Positions 41,061-49,297 of a stretch of 64,000 bases of DNA are shown one piece after another (within the stretch, counting starts at the first letter, position 1; every line of letters begins with the position of its first letter). The stretch is taken from positions 1 to 64,000 of the forward strand of contig JBFLWE010000003.1 in the NCBI GenBank assembly GCA_040758375.1, given 5' to 3'. The translations under genes were made by a program, and so were the position numbers. The stretch is from CAMLIZ01 sp040758375. GTDB taxonomy: Bacteria; Pseudomonadota; Gammaproteobacteria; Burkholderiales; Burkholderiaceae_C. The notes beneath the pieces are model-generated. The model was not told the origin of the DNA and ran no database searches. It worked only from the letters and a program-made list of their open reading frames with translations.

Positions 41061-41140
41061 GCACCGCGGATCCGGCTTCGCCGGTCCGCCGGTGCGGCCC
41101 CCCTTGAGGGGCAAGCGGCGTCAGCCGCTCCGGGGGTGGG
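41061..41140 (-). repeat. Dispersed 3'-end repeat, short copy B
   Basis: GCACCGCGGATCCGGCTTCG, then GCCGGTCCGCCGGTG, CCCCTTGAGGGGC and CAGCCGCTCCGGGGGTGGG, ending directly at the stop of the binding-protein gene. It has the two ends of the long copies but lacks their central ~80 bases. GCCCCTTGAGGGGC-type hairpins fit a transcript-end or attenuator role. Confidence 0.75.
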
Positions 41141-42475
41141 TCAGGATTGGCAGTCTTCGGGCGCGCGGCGCTGCAGCTTCTTCTCCGCCGCGTACTTGTC
41201 GGCGGCGGTCTTCACCATCGGCTTGATGATGGAGGTGTCGGCCTGGTACCAGTCGGAGGTGAACTGCCACGCGGAGCCGCTCCAGGTCTGGATGCGGGCG
41301 TAGTCGGAGCCCATGTGGTCGGCGCACGAGGTGCTCACCGGACGCATCACGCCGGCGAAGCCCAGCGCGTCGAGCTTCTTCTGGTCGAGCGCCAGGTTCT
41401 CCAGGCCCCAGCGCACCTGCTCGCCGGTCATCACCTTGCCCTTGCCGAAGCGCTCCTGCGCGCGCTTGACGCCCTCGACCGCCAGCATCGCGGAGATCAT
41501 GCCGCGCGTGTACAGCACGCTGCCCACTTCCTCCTTCGGGCCGGTGCCCTGGCCCTTGTCGTGCACCTGCTTGATGATCTCGCTGTGCACGCGGGCGCGG
41601 CCGGCGCCGTGCTGCAGCGCCAGGCCGTTGTAGCCCTTGGCGGCGTCGCCCACGTCCTTCACGTCCGGCTCGGCGGCGGCCCACCACACGCCGTACATCT
41701 TCTCGCGCGGGTAGCCTGTGGCCACGGCCTCCTTCAGCGCGGTGGAGTTCATCACGCCCCAGCCCCAGAGGAACACGTAGTCGGGACGCTGCTGGCGGAT
41801 CTGCAGCCAGGCCGCCTTCTGCTCCACGCCCGGGTGCGTGACCGGGATGGTCACCAGGTCGAAGCCGTGCATCTTGGAGCGCTCGGTCAGCAGCGGGATC
41901 GGCTCCTTGCCGTAGGGGCTGTCGTGGTAGACCAGCGCGATCTTCTTGCCCTTGAGCTTGTCGAGGCCGCCTTCCTTCTTGCCCACGTGCTGCACCAGGA
42001 TGTCGGCCGCCACCCAGTAGGTGCCCAGCAGCGGGAAGTTCCACTTGAACACGCCGCCGTCCTGGCTCTCGCTGCGGCCGTAGCCCGAGGTGACCAGCGG
42101 GATCTTGTCGACCGGGGCCTTCTCGGTGAGCGCGAAGGTGATGCCGGTGGACAGCGGCTGGAACACCGTGGCGCCGCCTCCCTTGCCCTTCAGGCGCTCG
42201 TAGCATTCGACGCCCTTGTCGGTGGCGTAGCCGGTCTCGCACTCTTCGAAGCTGATCTTCACGCCGTTGATGCCGCCCTGCGCGTTGACCAGCTTCAGGT
42301 AGTCGACATAGCCGTTGGCGAAAGGCACGCCGTTGGGCGCATAGGCGCCGGTGCGGTACACGAGCACGGGGAAGAACTGTTCCTTCGCCTGCGCGTAGGC
42401 CGCAGGGGCGGACAGCAGCGAAGCGAGGCCAGCGGCGGCGACCGAGGCGGCAAGGGCAAGCGATTTCAGTTTCAT
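41141..42475 (-). CDS. Periplasmic ABC substrate-binding protein (LivK type)
   Basis: 444 residues with signal peptide MKLKSLALAASVAAAGLASL ending AAYAQA. The type I periplasmic-binding fold contains FFPVLVYRTGAYAPNGVPFA, SFEECETGYATDKGVECYE, FKWNFPLLGTYWVAADI and VFLWGWGVMNSTALKEA. These blocks are typical of larger LivK-like proteins in aromatic-acid importer operons, longer than LivK's ~370. The reading frame 5' of 42475 belongs to livM in another frame. Ligand is not known. Confidence 0.9.
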   Translation of the reverse strand: MKLKSLALAASVAAAGLASLLSAPAAYAQAKEQFFPVLVYRTGAYAPNGVPFANGYVDYLKLVNAQGGINGVKISFEECETGYATDKGVECYERLKGKGGGATVFQPLSTGITFALTEKAPVDKIPLVTSGYGRSESQDGGVFKWNFPLLGTYWVAADILVQHVGKKEGGLDKLKGKKIALVYHDSPYGKEPIPLLTERSKMHGFDLVTIPVTHPGVEQKAAWLQIRQQRPDYVFLWGWGVMNSTALKEAVATGYPREKMYGVWWAAAEPDVKDVGDAAKGYNGLALQHGAGRARVHSEIIKQVHDKGQGTGPKEEVGSVLYTRGMISAMLAVEGVKRAQERFGKGKVMTGEQVRWGLENLALDQKKLDALGFAGVMRPVSTSCADHMGSDYARIQTWSGSAWQFTSDWYQADTSIIKPMVKTAADKYAAEKKLQRRAPEDCQS

Positions 42476-42507
42476 CGATGTCTCCGTTGTGGTGAGGTGC
42501 AAGGTCT

Positions 42508-43572
42508 TCAATGCGGGAAGGGCCACAGGCGCAGTTTCTCCTTGCCGATGGACCACAGGCGCGCCAGCCCGTGCGGCTCGACGATCAGGAAGAACACGAT
42601 CAGCGCGCCGAAGATCATGAAGGTCAGGTGCGAGGCCAGCGCGGTGTCGATCGGGATGCCGAACCAGTAGGGCAGGTTGTCCAGCACGATCGGCAGCACC
42701 ACGATGAAGGCCGCGCCGAAGAAGCTGCCCATGATCGAGCCCAGTCCGCCGATGATGACCATGAACAGCAGCTGGAACGAGCGGTCGATGCTGAAGGCCG
42801 CAGGCTCCCAGGAGCCCAGGTGCACGAAGCCCCACAGCGCGCCGGCCACACCGACGATGAAGCTGGAGACGGCAAACGCGGTGAGCTTGGCGTACACCGG
42901 GCGGATGCCGATGACCGCGGCGGCCACGTCCATGTCGCGCATGGCCATCCATTCGCGGCCGATCGCGCTGCGCACCAGGTTCTTGGCCAGCAGCGCGAAC
43001 ACGCACACGAACACGAGGCAAAACAGGTACTTCTGCACCGGCGTCTCGATGGGCAGGCCGAACACGTTCAGGCCTGCCACGCTGACCGAGCCCGAGGCCG
43101 AGTCGTTGGTGAACCACTTGATGCGCAGGAAGGCCCAATCGGTGAAGAACTGCGCCGCCAGCGTGGCCACCGCGAGATACAGGCCCTTGATGCGCAAGGA
43201 CGGCACGCCGAACAGCACGCCCACCACGGTGGAGCAGGCGCCGCCCAGCAGCAGCGAGGCCAGCAGCGGCATGCCTTCGATGCGCACCTGGAAGTTGTAG
43301 GCCGCATAGGCGCCGATGGCCATGAACGCGCCGGTGCCCAGCGAGATCTGGCCGCAATAGCCCACCAGGATGTTCAGTCCCAGCGCGGCCAGCGAGAGGA
43401 TGAGGAACGGAATCAGGATCGCGCGGAACAGGTATTCCGGCGCCGAGAAGGGCACGACGAGGAAAGCGATCGCCAGCAGCGCGAGGATCGCGATGCGGTC
43501 CTGCGCGATCGGGAAGATCGCCTGGTCGGCGCGGTAGCTGGTCTTGAACTGGCCGTTTTCACGGTAAATCAC
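42508..43572 (-). CDS. livM: ABC transporter permease, LivM type
   Basis: Inner-membrane permease, 354 residues, ~9 hydrophobic helices. NILVGYCGQISLGTGAFMAIG is the conserved HAAT permease entry. The EAA-like loop is AIGREWMAMRDMDVAAAVIG. Start is GTG at 43572 with AGAGG upstream. It is 104 bases after livH, a gap that holds a decayed duplicate of the livH end. Pairs with LivH to form the translocation pore. Confidence 0.93.
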   Translation of the reverse strand: MIYRENGQFKTSYRADQAIFPIAQDRIAILALLAIAFLVVPFSAPEYLFRAILIPFLILSLAALGLNILVGYCGQISLGTGAFMAIGAYAAYNFQVRIEGMPLLASLLLGGACSTVVGVLFGVPSLRIKGLYLAVATLAAQFFTDWAFLRIKWFTNDSASGSVSVAGLNVFGLPIETPVQKYLFCLVFVCVFALLAKNLVRSAIGREWMAMRDMDVAAAVIGIRPVYAKLTAFAVSSFIVGVAGALWGFVHLGSWEPAAFSIDRSFQLLFMVIIGGLGSIMGSFFGAAFIVVLPIVLDNLPYWFGIPIDTALASHLTFMIFGALIVFFLIVEPHGLARLWSIGKEKLRLWPFPH

Positions 43573-43584
43573 TTGTGGCCTCTT

Positions 43585-43610
43585 CGTTCAAACACGGTCG
43601 ATGATCTTCT
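43585..43610 (-). repeat. Duplicate remnant of the livH 3' end
   Basis: Matches the true livH end at 43674-43699 at 21 of 26 positions and would again encode KIIDRV followed by a stop. It lies in the livH-livM gap, 89 bases from the original, and is likely a scar of a local duplication or gene conversion. A short ACTTGC-TTC-GCAAGT hairpin (43632-43646) lies between. Confidence 0.7.
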
Positions 43611-43676
43611 GGTTTCGGCACGCTGCGCTTGACTTGCTTCGCAAGTTGGCCTTCACCGAGGAATCATTGCTCGCGT

Positions 43677-44606
43677 TCATACACGATCAATGATTTTTTC
43701 GCCGAACAAGCCCTGTGGCCTGACGAGGAGGAACAGCAGCGCAAGTACATAGGCGAACCAGATCTCGATGCCGCCGCCCAGGCTCGGCCCGATGTAGATC
43801 TCCGAGAGCTTCTCGCCCACGCCGATGATCAGGCCACCCACGATGGCGCCGGGCACCGAGGTGAGGCCGCCCAGGATCACCACCGGCAGCGCCTTCAGCG
43901 CCACCAGCGACAGCGAAAACTGCACGCCGAGCTTGGAGCCCCAGATGATGCCGGCCACCAGCGCCACCACGCCGGCCACCGACCACACGATGACCCAGAT
44001 GCGGTTGAGCGGGATGCCGATCGACTGCGCCGCCTGGTGGTCGTCGGCCACCGCGCGCAGCGCGCGGCCAGTGGAGGTTTTCTGGAAGAACAGCGCCAGC
44101 ATCGCAACCAGCGCGGCCGCGATCAGCGCGGCGTACAGGTCTTCCTTGTTGAGCAGCATGCCGCCTTCGAAAGTGGACTCCATCAGGATGACCGGATCCT
44201 TGGGCATGCCCACGTCGATCTTGTAGATGTCGCTGCCGAAGAGGGTCTGCCCGAAACCGTCGAGGAAGTAGGCGATGCCCAGCGTGGCCATCAGCAGCGT
44301 GATGCCTTCCTGGTTGACCAGCTTGCCCAGCACGAAGCGCTCGATCACCCAGGCCACCGCGACCATCACCGCGATCGCCGCCGCGAAGGCCAGCACGTTG
44401 GCCAGCACCTGGCTTTCGAAGCCCAACCACTTCGGGAACCACTCGGCGAAGCGGGCCATCGCGAGCGCGGCGAACAGCACCATCGCGCCCTGCGCGAAGT
44501 TGAACACGCCGCTGGCCTTGAAGATCAGCACGAAGCCCAGCGCGATCAGCGAATACAGCATGCCGGCCATCAGGCCGCCGATCAGCGTTTCGAGGAAGAA
44601 GCCCAT
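43677..44606 (-). CDS. livH: ABC transporter permease, LivH type
   Basis: Inner-membrane permease, 309 residues, about eight helices. It starts MGFFLETLIGGLMAGMLYSL and has FKASGVFNFAQGAMVLF, LLMATLGIAYFLDGFGQTL, the EAA-like ALRAVADDHQAAQSIGIPL and ILGGLTSVPGAIVGGLIIG. The stop is followed by a near-repeat of its own last codons. Between livG (17-base gap) and livM in the importer operon. Confidence 0.93.
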   Translation of the reverse strand: MGFFLETLIGGLMAGMLYSLIALGFVLIFKASGVFNFAQGAMVLFAALAMARFAEWFPKWLGFESQVLANVLAFAAAIAVMVAVAWVIERFVLGKLVNQEGITLLMATLGIAYFLDGFGQTLFGSDIYKIDVGMPKDPVILMESTFEGGMLLNKEDLYAALIAAALVAMLALFFQKTSTGRALRAVADDHQAAQSIGIPLNRIWVIVWSVAGVVALVAGIIWGSKLGVQFSLSLVALKALPVVILGGLTSVPGAIVGGLIIGVGEKLSEIYIGPSLGGGIEIWFAYVLALLFLLVRPQGLFGEKIIDRV

Positions 44607-44623
44607 CGCCGTTCGCCCTTCAG

Positions 44624-45487
44624 TCAATGGCCGGTGCCGAGATAGGCCCGGATCACGTCTTCGTTGGTGCGCACCTCGTCGGGCGTGCCGTCGCCGATCT
44701 TCTTGCCGTAGTCGAGCACCACGACGCGGTCGCTGATGTCCATGACCACGCCCATGTCGTGCTCGATCAGCACGATGGTGGTGCCGAACTCGTCGTTGAC
44801 GTCGAGGATGAAGCGGCACATGTCCTGCTTCTCCTCGACGTTCATGCCGGCCATCGGCTCGTCGAGCAGCAGCACCTGCGGTTCCATCGCCAGCGCGCGA
44901 CCCAGGTCCACGCGCTTCTGCAGGCCATACGGCAGGCGGCCTACGGGTGTCTTGCGGTAGGGCTGAATCTCGAGGAAGTCGATGATGCGTTCGACGAAGG
45001 CGCGGTGGGCCATCTCCTCGGCTTCAGCCGGCCCCCAGCGCAGCGCCTGAAGCAGCAGGTTGGTCTTCATCCGCAGGTTGCGACCGGTCATGATGTTGTC
45101 CAGCACGCTCATGCCCTTGAACAGGGCCAGGTTCTGGAAGGTGCGCGCCACGCCCATCTCGGCCACCTGGCGCGAGTTCATGTGCTTGAAGGTGCGGCCG
45201 CGGAAGGTGATGGAGCCCTGCTGCGGCGTGTACACGCCGTTGATGCAGTTGAGCATCGAGCTCTTGCCGGCGCCGTTGGGGCCGATGATGGCGCGGATCT
45301 CGTGCTCGCGCACGTTGAAGCTGATGTCCGACAGCGCCTTCACGCCGCCGAAGCTCAGGGAGATGTTCTGCACGTCCAGGATCACGTCGCCGATCTGGCG
45401 TCCGGCAACGGGCTTGGCGTCATCGGCGGCGCCCGGCACGGTGTTCGCGAAATCGGCTGTCGCGCGCAGTGCTGCCGTGGCCGTCAT
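44624..45487 (-). CDS. livG: ABC transporter ATP-binding protein, LivG type
   Basis: Second ATPase of the HAAT importer. 287 residues with a 35-residue N-terminal lead before the ATPase. Walker A is IIGPNGAGKSSM, the signature LPYGLQKRVDLGRALA (degenerate, as in LivG), Walker B QVLLLDEPMAGMN and H-loop IVLIEHDMGVVM. LARTFQNL-like text and the LivG C-terminal block are present. ATG 45487 overlaps the stop of the acyl-CoA synthetase gene (ATGA), tying the two. Confidence 0.93.
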   Translation of the reverse strand: MTATAALRATADFANTVPGAADDAKPVAGRQIGDVILDVQNISLSFGGVKALSDISFNVREHEIRAIIGPNGAGKSSMLNCINGVYTPQQGSITFRGRTFKHMNSRQVAEMGVARTFQNLALFKGMSVLDNIMTGRNLRMKTNLLLQALRWGPAEAEEMAHRAFVERIIDFLEIQPYRKTPVGRLPYGLQKRVDLGRALAMEPQVLLLDEPMAGMNVEEKQDMCRFILDVNDEFGTTIVLIEHDMGVVMDISDRVVVLDYGKKIGDGTPDEVRTNEDVIRAYLGTGH

Positions 45488-47418
45488 GCCGCTCTCCTCA
45501 ACGCAGGGAAGGTCTTGGTGTCGACGATGCGCAGGTCGGCGGCCACCTTGCCGGTGCGGCCGTCCTCGAACTTCACCTGCGTCTCGATGTACTGGTGGCC
45601 CAGCCCGCCGTACAGCGCGTCGATCAGCACCTGGTACTTGTCGGCGATGTGGCCGCGGCGCACCTTGCGCGTGCGCGTGAGTTCGCCATCGTCGGCGTCC
45701 AGCTCCTTGTGCAGGATCAGGAAGCGGCTGATCTGCGAGCCGGCGAGCTTTTCGTCTTGCGCCAGGTCGGCGTTGACCTTCTCCACGCACTCGCGGATCA
45801 GCTCGTACACCTCGGGCTTTTGCGCCAGGTCGGTGTAGCCGGCATAGGGCAGGTTGCGCTTCTCGGCCCAGTTGCCCACGGCCTCGAAGTCGATGTTGAT
45901 GAAGGCGCACACCTTGTCGCGCCGGTCGCCGAAAGCCACGGCCTCCTTGATGTGCGGGAAGAACTTGAGCTTGTTCTCCACGTACTTGGGCGCGAACAGC
46001 GCGCCGCTGGCCAGGCGGCCCACGTCCTTGGCGCGGTCGATGATCTTCAGGTGGCCGCCGGCGTCGAGGAAGCCGGCATCGCCGGTGTGGTACCAGCCAT
46101 CGGCGGTGAGCACCTCGGCCGTGGCCTGCGGGTTCTTGTAGTAGCCCTGCAGCAGGCCGGGCGAGCGCACCAGGATCTCGCCGTTGTCGTCGAGCCGGAT
46201 CTCCACGCCGTCGATCGGCACGCCCACCGTGTCGGCCTTGGCCTCGTGGTCCGGCTGCAGGCACACGAACACCGCGGTCTCGGTGGAGCCGTACAGCTGC
46301 TTGAGGTTGATGCCGATCGAGCGGTAGAAGATGAACAGGTCCGGCCCGATCGCCTCGCCGGCGGTGTAGGCCACGCGCACGCGCGACAGCCCCAGCGTGT
46401 TGCGCAGCGGGCCGTAGATGAACACGTCGCCCAGCTTGTACAGCAGCCGGTCGAGCGCGCCCACGGGCTTGCCGTCCATGCGCGCCGGGCCCACGCGCCG
46501 CGCCAGCGACATGCAGCGCTCGAACAGCCAGCGCTTGATGCGGCTGGCGTCTTCCATGCGGATCATCACGCTGGTGAGCAGGCCTTCGAACACCCGCGGC
46601 GGCGCGAAGTAGTAGGTGGGCCCGATCTCCTTCATGTCGATCGACACCGTGCTCGCCGACTCGGGGCAGTTGACCACGTAGCCGCAGGCCAGCCACTGCG
46701 CATAGCTGAAGATGTTCTGCCCGATCCAGGCTGGTGGCAGGTAGGCCAGCACTTCCTCTTCGGCCGTGAGCCTGTCGAAGCGCGCGCCGGCCTGTGCCCG
46801 GTCGATCAGCGTGCGGTGCAGGTGCACCACGCCCTTGGGGTTGCCCGTGGTGCCGGAGGTGAAGAACAGCGCCGCCACGTCGTCGGGCGTGCTGCGCTCG
46901 ATTTCTGCGTCCACGCGCGCGCCCAGCGCGCCTTCTTGCAGCCGGCCGGTTTCCACCAGGTCGTCCAGTGCCTGCAGGCCCGGCTCGCGGTAGTGGCGCA
47001 GGCCGCGCGGGTCGTCGAACCAGATGTGCGCCAGCGCGGGGCACTGCGGCCGGATCTCCAGCAGCTTGTCCACCTGCTCCTGGTCTTCGACCACGGCGAA
47101 CGCCACCTCGGCGTTCTGAATCGGGAACACGAACTCGGCGGCCACGGCGTCCTGGTACAGCGGCACGGGGATCGCACCGAGCGACTGCACCGCCAGCATC
47201 GAGGCATACAGGCGCGGCCGGTTCTCGCCGATCACCACCACGTGCTGCCCGCGGCCCAGGCCCGCATGGGCCAGGCCCACGGCGATGCGGCGCACCAGTT
47301 GGGCGAGCTCCGACCAGCTCAGTGTTTGCCAGATGCCGTATTCCTTCTCGCGCAGTGCCGGCGCGTCGGGGCGCTGCTGGGCATGCTCGAGCAACAGGCG
47401 GGGAAAGGTGGTCGGCAT
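45484..47418 (-). CDS. AMP-dependent acyl-CoA synthetase (long-chain type)
   Basis: Acid-CoA ligase of 644 residues, larger FAA1/FadD15-like group. P-loop FFTSGTTGNPKG (residues 185-196), AYLPPAWIGQNIFSYAQWL, YGSTETAVFVC, WYHTGDAGFLDAGGHLKI and IDRAKDVGRLASGALFAPKY are seen, but the hinge lysine region is of the long-chain type. ATG 47418 has AGGAGCG upstream. First gene of the importer operon. It might activate the imported acid, or a different acid than the PaaK-like enzyme. Confidence 0.9.
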   Translation of the reverse strand: MPTTFPRLLLEHAQQRPDAPALREKEYGIWQTLSWSELAQLVRRIAVGLAHAGLGRGQHVVVIGENRPRLYASMLAVQSLGAIPVPLYQDAVAAEFVFPIQNAEVAFAVVEDQEQVDKLLEIRPQCPALAHIWFDDPRGLRHYREPGLQALDDLVETGRLQEGALGARVDAEIERSTPDDVAALFFTSGTTGNPKGVVHLHRTLIDRAQAGARFDRLTAEEEVLAYLPPAWIGQNIFSYAQWLACGYVVNCPESASTVSIDMKEIGPTYYFAPPRVFEGLLTSVMIRMEDASRIKRWLFERCMSLARRVGPARMDGKPVGALDRLLYKLGDVFIYGPLRNTLGLSRVRVAYTAGEAIGPDLFIFYRSIGINLKQLYGSTETAVFVCLQPDHEAKADTVGVPIDGVEIRLDDNGEILVRSPGLLQGYYKNPQATAEVLTADGWYHTGDAGFLDAGGHLKIIDRAKDVGRLASGALFAPKYVENKLKFFPHIKEAVAFGDRRDKVCAFINIDFEAVGNWAEKRNLPYAGYTDLAQKPEVYELIRECVEKVNADLAQDEKLAGSQISRFLILHKELDADDGELTRTRKVRRGHIADKYQVLIDALYGGLGHQYIETQVKFEDGRTGKVAADLRIVDTKTFPALRRAA

Positions 47419-47481
47419 CGGGCGCTCCTGGAGCGAATGCGTCGTCGTGGGAAGCATTCTGGGAACAAGTTTGACGCTCGG

Positions 47482-47499
47482 TTGTCGTTGCAATGACAA
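47482..47499. promoter_or_regulatory. 18-bp palindrome, likely Crp/Fnr-type operator
   Basis: Eight of nine base pairs are symmetric, with TTGTC and GACAA as outer arms. It stands between the acyl-CoA synthetase gene and the divergent Crp/Fnr regulator and overlaps a TTGACG-18-GACAAT promoter for the regulator. Confidence 0.6.
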
Positions 47500-47530
47500 T
47501 CCTAGGGTCCGTCCCCAGGGGGGTAACCCT

Positions 47531-48274
47531 ATGAATGCCGTGCTCGCCCCAGCCTCGCCCGCTGTTCCGTCCGCCGGCTTGCTGATGCGTTCGCGCGCCG
47601 CGCGCTGGGACGAGCTGGACACCATCCCCTGGCTGCGCGCGCTGCCCGAGGCCGAGCGCGCGCAGGCCTCGGCCAACGTCCGCGTGGTCGATGTCGAGCC
47701 GGGCGAAACCATCTGCCGCATCGGGCGCCCGGTAACGTTCTGGTTTGGCGTGGTCGACGGCCTGCTGAAGATGAGCAACGACCGGCCCGACGGCATGCCG
47801 CTCACCTTTGCCGGCCTGCCGCCGGGTGGCTGGTTCGGCGAGGGCACCGTGCTCAAGCACGAGCCCTACCGCTACAACGTGCAGGCGCTGCGCAAGAGCG
47901 TGGTTGCCGGCATCACGGTGGAGATGTTCGACTGGCTGCTCGATCGCAGCATCGCCTTCAACCGCTTCGTGATGCAGCAGCTCAACGAGCGCCTGGGCCA
48001 GTTCATCGCTGCGCGCGAGATCGACCGTCTCACCCACCCCGACGAGCGCGTCGCGCGCAACCTGGCGGCGCTGTTCCATCCCGTGCTGTACCCGGGCGTG
48101 GGCGAGATGCTGCGCATCACGCAGCAGGAGCTGGGCTACCTGGTGGGGCTGTCGCGCCAGCGGGTGAACCAGGCGCTGCGCGCCTTGCAGGATGCCGGCG
48201 TGATCCGCATCGAATACGGCGGCGTGCGGGTGCTGGACCTGGAGCGCCTGCGCCGCTACCAGCAGCCGGGTTGA
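47531..48274 (+). CDS. Crp/Fnr-family transcriptional regulator
   Basis: 247 residues. The N-terminal cNMP-binding-like domain has NVRVVDVEPGETICRIGRPV and GLPPGGWFGEGTVLK. The C-terminal winged HTH is LRITQQELGYLVGLSRQRVN with QALRALQDAGVIRIEYGG. No N-terminal cysteine cluster, so not an oxygen-sensing FNR. It is divergent from the importer operon with a palindrome in the shared region, so it probably controls that operon. The stop directly abuts the next gene's stop. Confidence 0.92.
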   Translation: MNAVLAPASPAVPSAGLLMRSRAARWDELDTIPWLRALPEAERAQASANVRVVDVEPGETICRIGRPVTFWFGVVDGLLKMSNDRPDGMPLTFAGLPPGGWFGEGTVLKHEPYRYNVQALRKSVVAGITVEMFDWLLDRSIAFNRFVMQQLNERLGQFIAAREIDRLTHPDERVARNLAALFHPVLYPGVGEMLRITQQELGYLVGLSRQRVNQALRALQDAGVIRIEYGGVRVLDLERLRRYQQPG

Positions 48275-49171
48275 TCAGGCCGCGTTGACGATGCCCGCGG
48301 CCACATGCCCCGCCGGCACGTGCCGCGCGGCGCTCTCGATGTGGCCGGTCTGGTCGTCGAAGAAGAAGTCGGGCTCGAACTCGCGCAGGAACTCACCCTT
48401 GGGCAGGCCGCCGAGGAACATGGCCTCGTCCACCTCGATGTGCCAGTTCATCAGCGTGCGGATCGCGCGTTCGTGCGCCGGCGCGCTGCGCGCGGTGACC
48501 AGGGCGGTGCGCAGGCGCATGCCCTGCGTGGAGCCGCGCTGCAGGTGGTGCAAGGCTTCGAGCAGCGGCTTGAAAGGGCCGGGCGCCAGCGGCGTGTCGG
48601 CCTGGTCGCGCTCGTGGGCCTGGAAGGCGTCGAGCCCGGCGCGCTGGAACACCTGCTCGGCCTCGTCGGAGAACAGCACCGCGTCGCCGTCGAAGGCGAT
48701 GCGTACTTCGTTGGGGTGTGCGTCCGAGGCGCGCGCCGAATGCGGGTACACGCGTGCCGCCGGCACGCCGGCCTGCAGGCCCGAGCGCACGTCGGCCTCG
48801 TTGGTGGACAGGAACAGGTGTGCGTTCAGCGGCTTGAGGTAGCGCCACGGGCTGGTGCCGCGCGTGAACACGCCGCGCTCGATGGGCAACCCGTAGTGCT
48901 GGGCGGAGCGGAACACGCGCATGCCCGAGACCGGGTCGTTGCGTGAGAGGATCACCACCTCGACCAGCGGCTCGCGGGCGTTGAAGGCCAGCAGCTTGTT
49001 CACCAGTGAAAAGGCCACGCCGGGCCGCGCGGGGCGGTCGAGGCGCTGCAGCTGCAGCTGCATGTAGGCGCGGTCGTCGGTGGCCTCGAAGACCTGGTTC
49101 TCTTCTTCGAAATCGAACAGCGCGCGCGAGGAGATCGCGACGACCAGGCGGCCGGCAAGGGAGGCGGGCAT
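48275..49171 (-). CDS. Cytosolic 5'-nucleotidase
   Basis: 298 residues matching the cytosolic 5'-nucleotidase I-like family: LVVAISSRALFDFEEENQVF (first aspartate), VEVVILSRNDPVSGMRVF, RVYPHSARASDAHPNEVRIAFDGDAVLFSDE split by a linker, DEAMFLGGLPKGEFLREF and FFFDDQTGHIESAA. It removes phosphate from nucleoside monophosphates in the cytoplasm. The ATG at 49171 is inside a perfect 15-bp inverted repeat and has no Shine-Dalgarno visible. No other in-frame start is near. Confidence 0.88.
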   Translation of the reverse strand: MPASLAGRLVVAISSRALFDFEEENQVFEATDDRAYMQLQLQRLDRPARPGVAFSLVNKLLAFNAREPLVEVVILSRNDPVSGMRVFRSAQHYGLPIERGVFTRGTSPWRYLKPLNAHLFLSTNEADVRSGLQAGVPAARVYPHSARASDAHPNEVRIAFDGDAVLFSDEAEQVFQRAGLDAFQAHERDQADTPLAPGPFKPLLEALHHLQRGSTQGMRLRTALVTARSAPAHERAIRTLMNWHIEVDEAMFLGGLPKGEFLREFEPDFFFDDQTGHIESAARHVPAGHVAAGIVNAA

Positions 49172-49199
49172 GAGGCCGCATGATATGCGGCCTCATGCC
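49167..49199. promoter_or_regulatory. 33-bp inverted repeat over the nucleotidase start codon
   Basis: Arms 49167-49181 and 49185-49199 are perfect 15-bp complements with a 3-base centre (GAT). In the minus-strand mRNA the stem would hold the AUG (49171-49169). It could hide the start (RNA switch), bind a protein, or end transcription from 49.3 kb. Confidence 0.75.
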
Positions 49200-49297
49200 T
49201 TGCGGGCGAATGTCGGGCTCCCGCGAGCCCCCTCCGAGAAGGCGCTCCAGCCAGGCGCAGAGCCCCACCCCGGCCCGCCCCCGAGGCGCGGGCGCCG

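Noticed and set aside
44624..48079. 1,151-codon open frame on the minus strand
   Set aside because: Only the livG part (to 45487) has family motifs. The rest is the wrong frame of the acyl-CoA synthetase gene, kept open by high GC.
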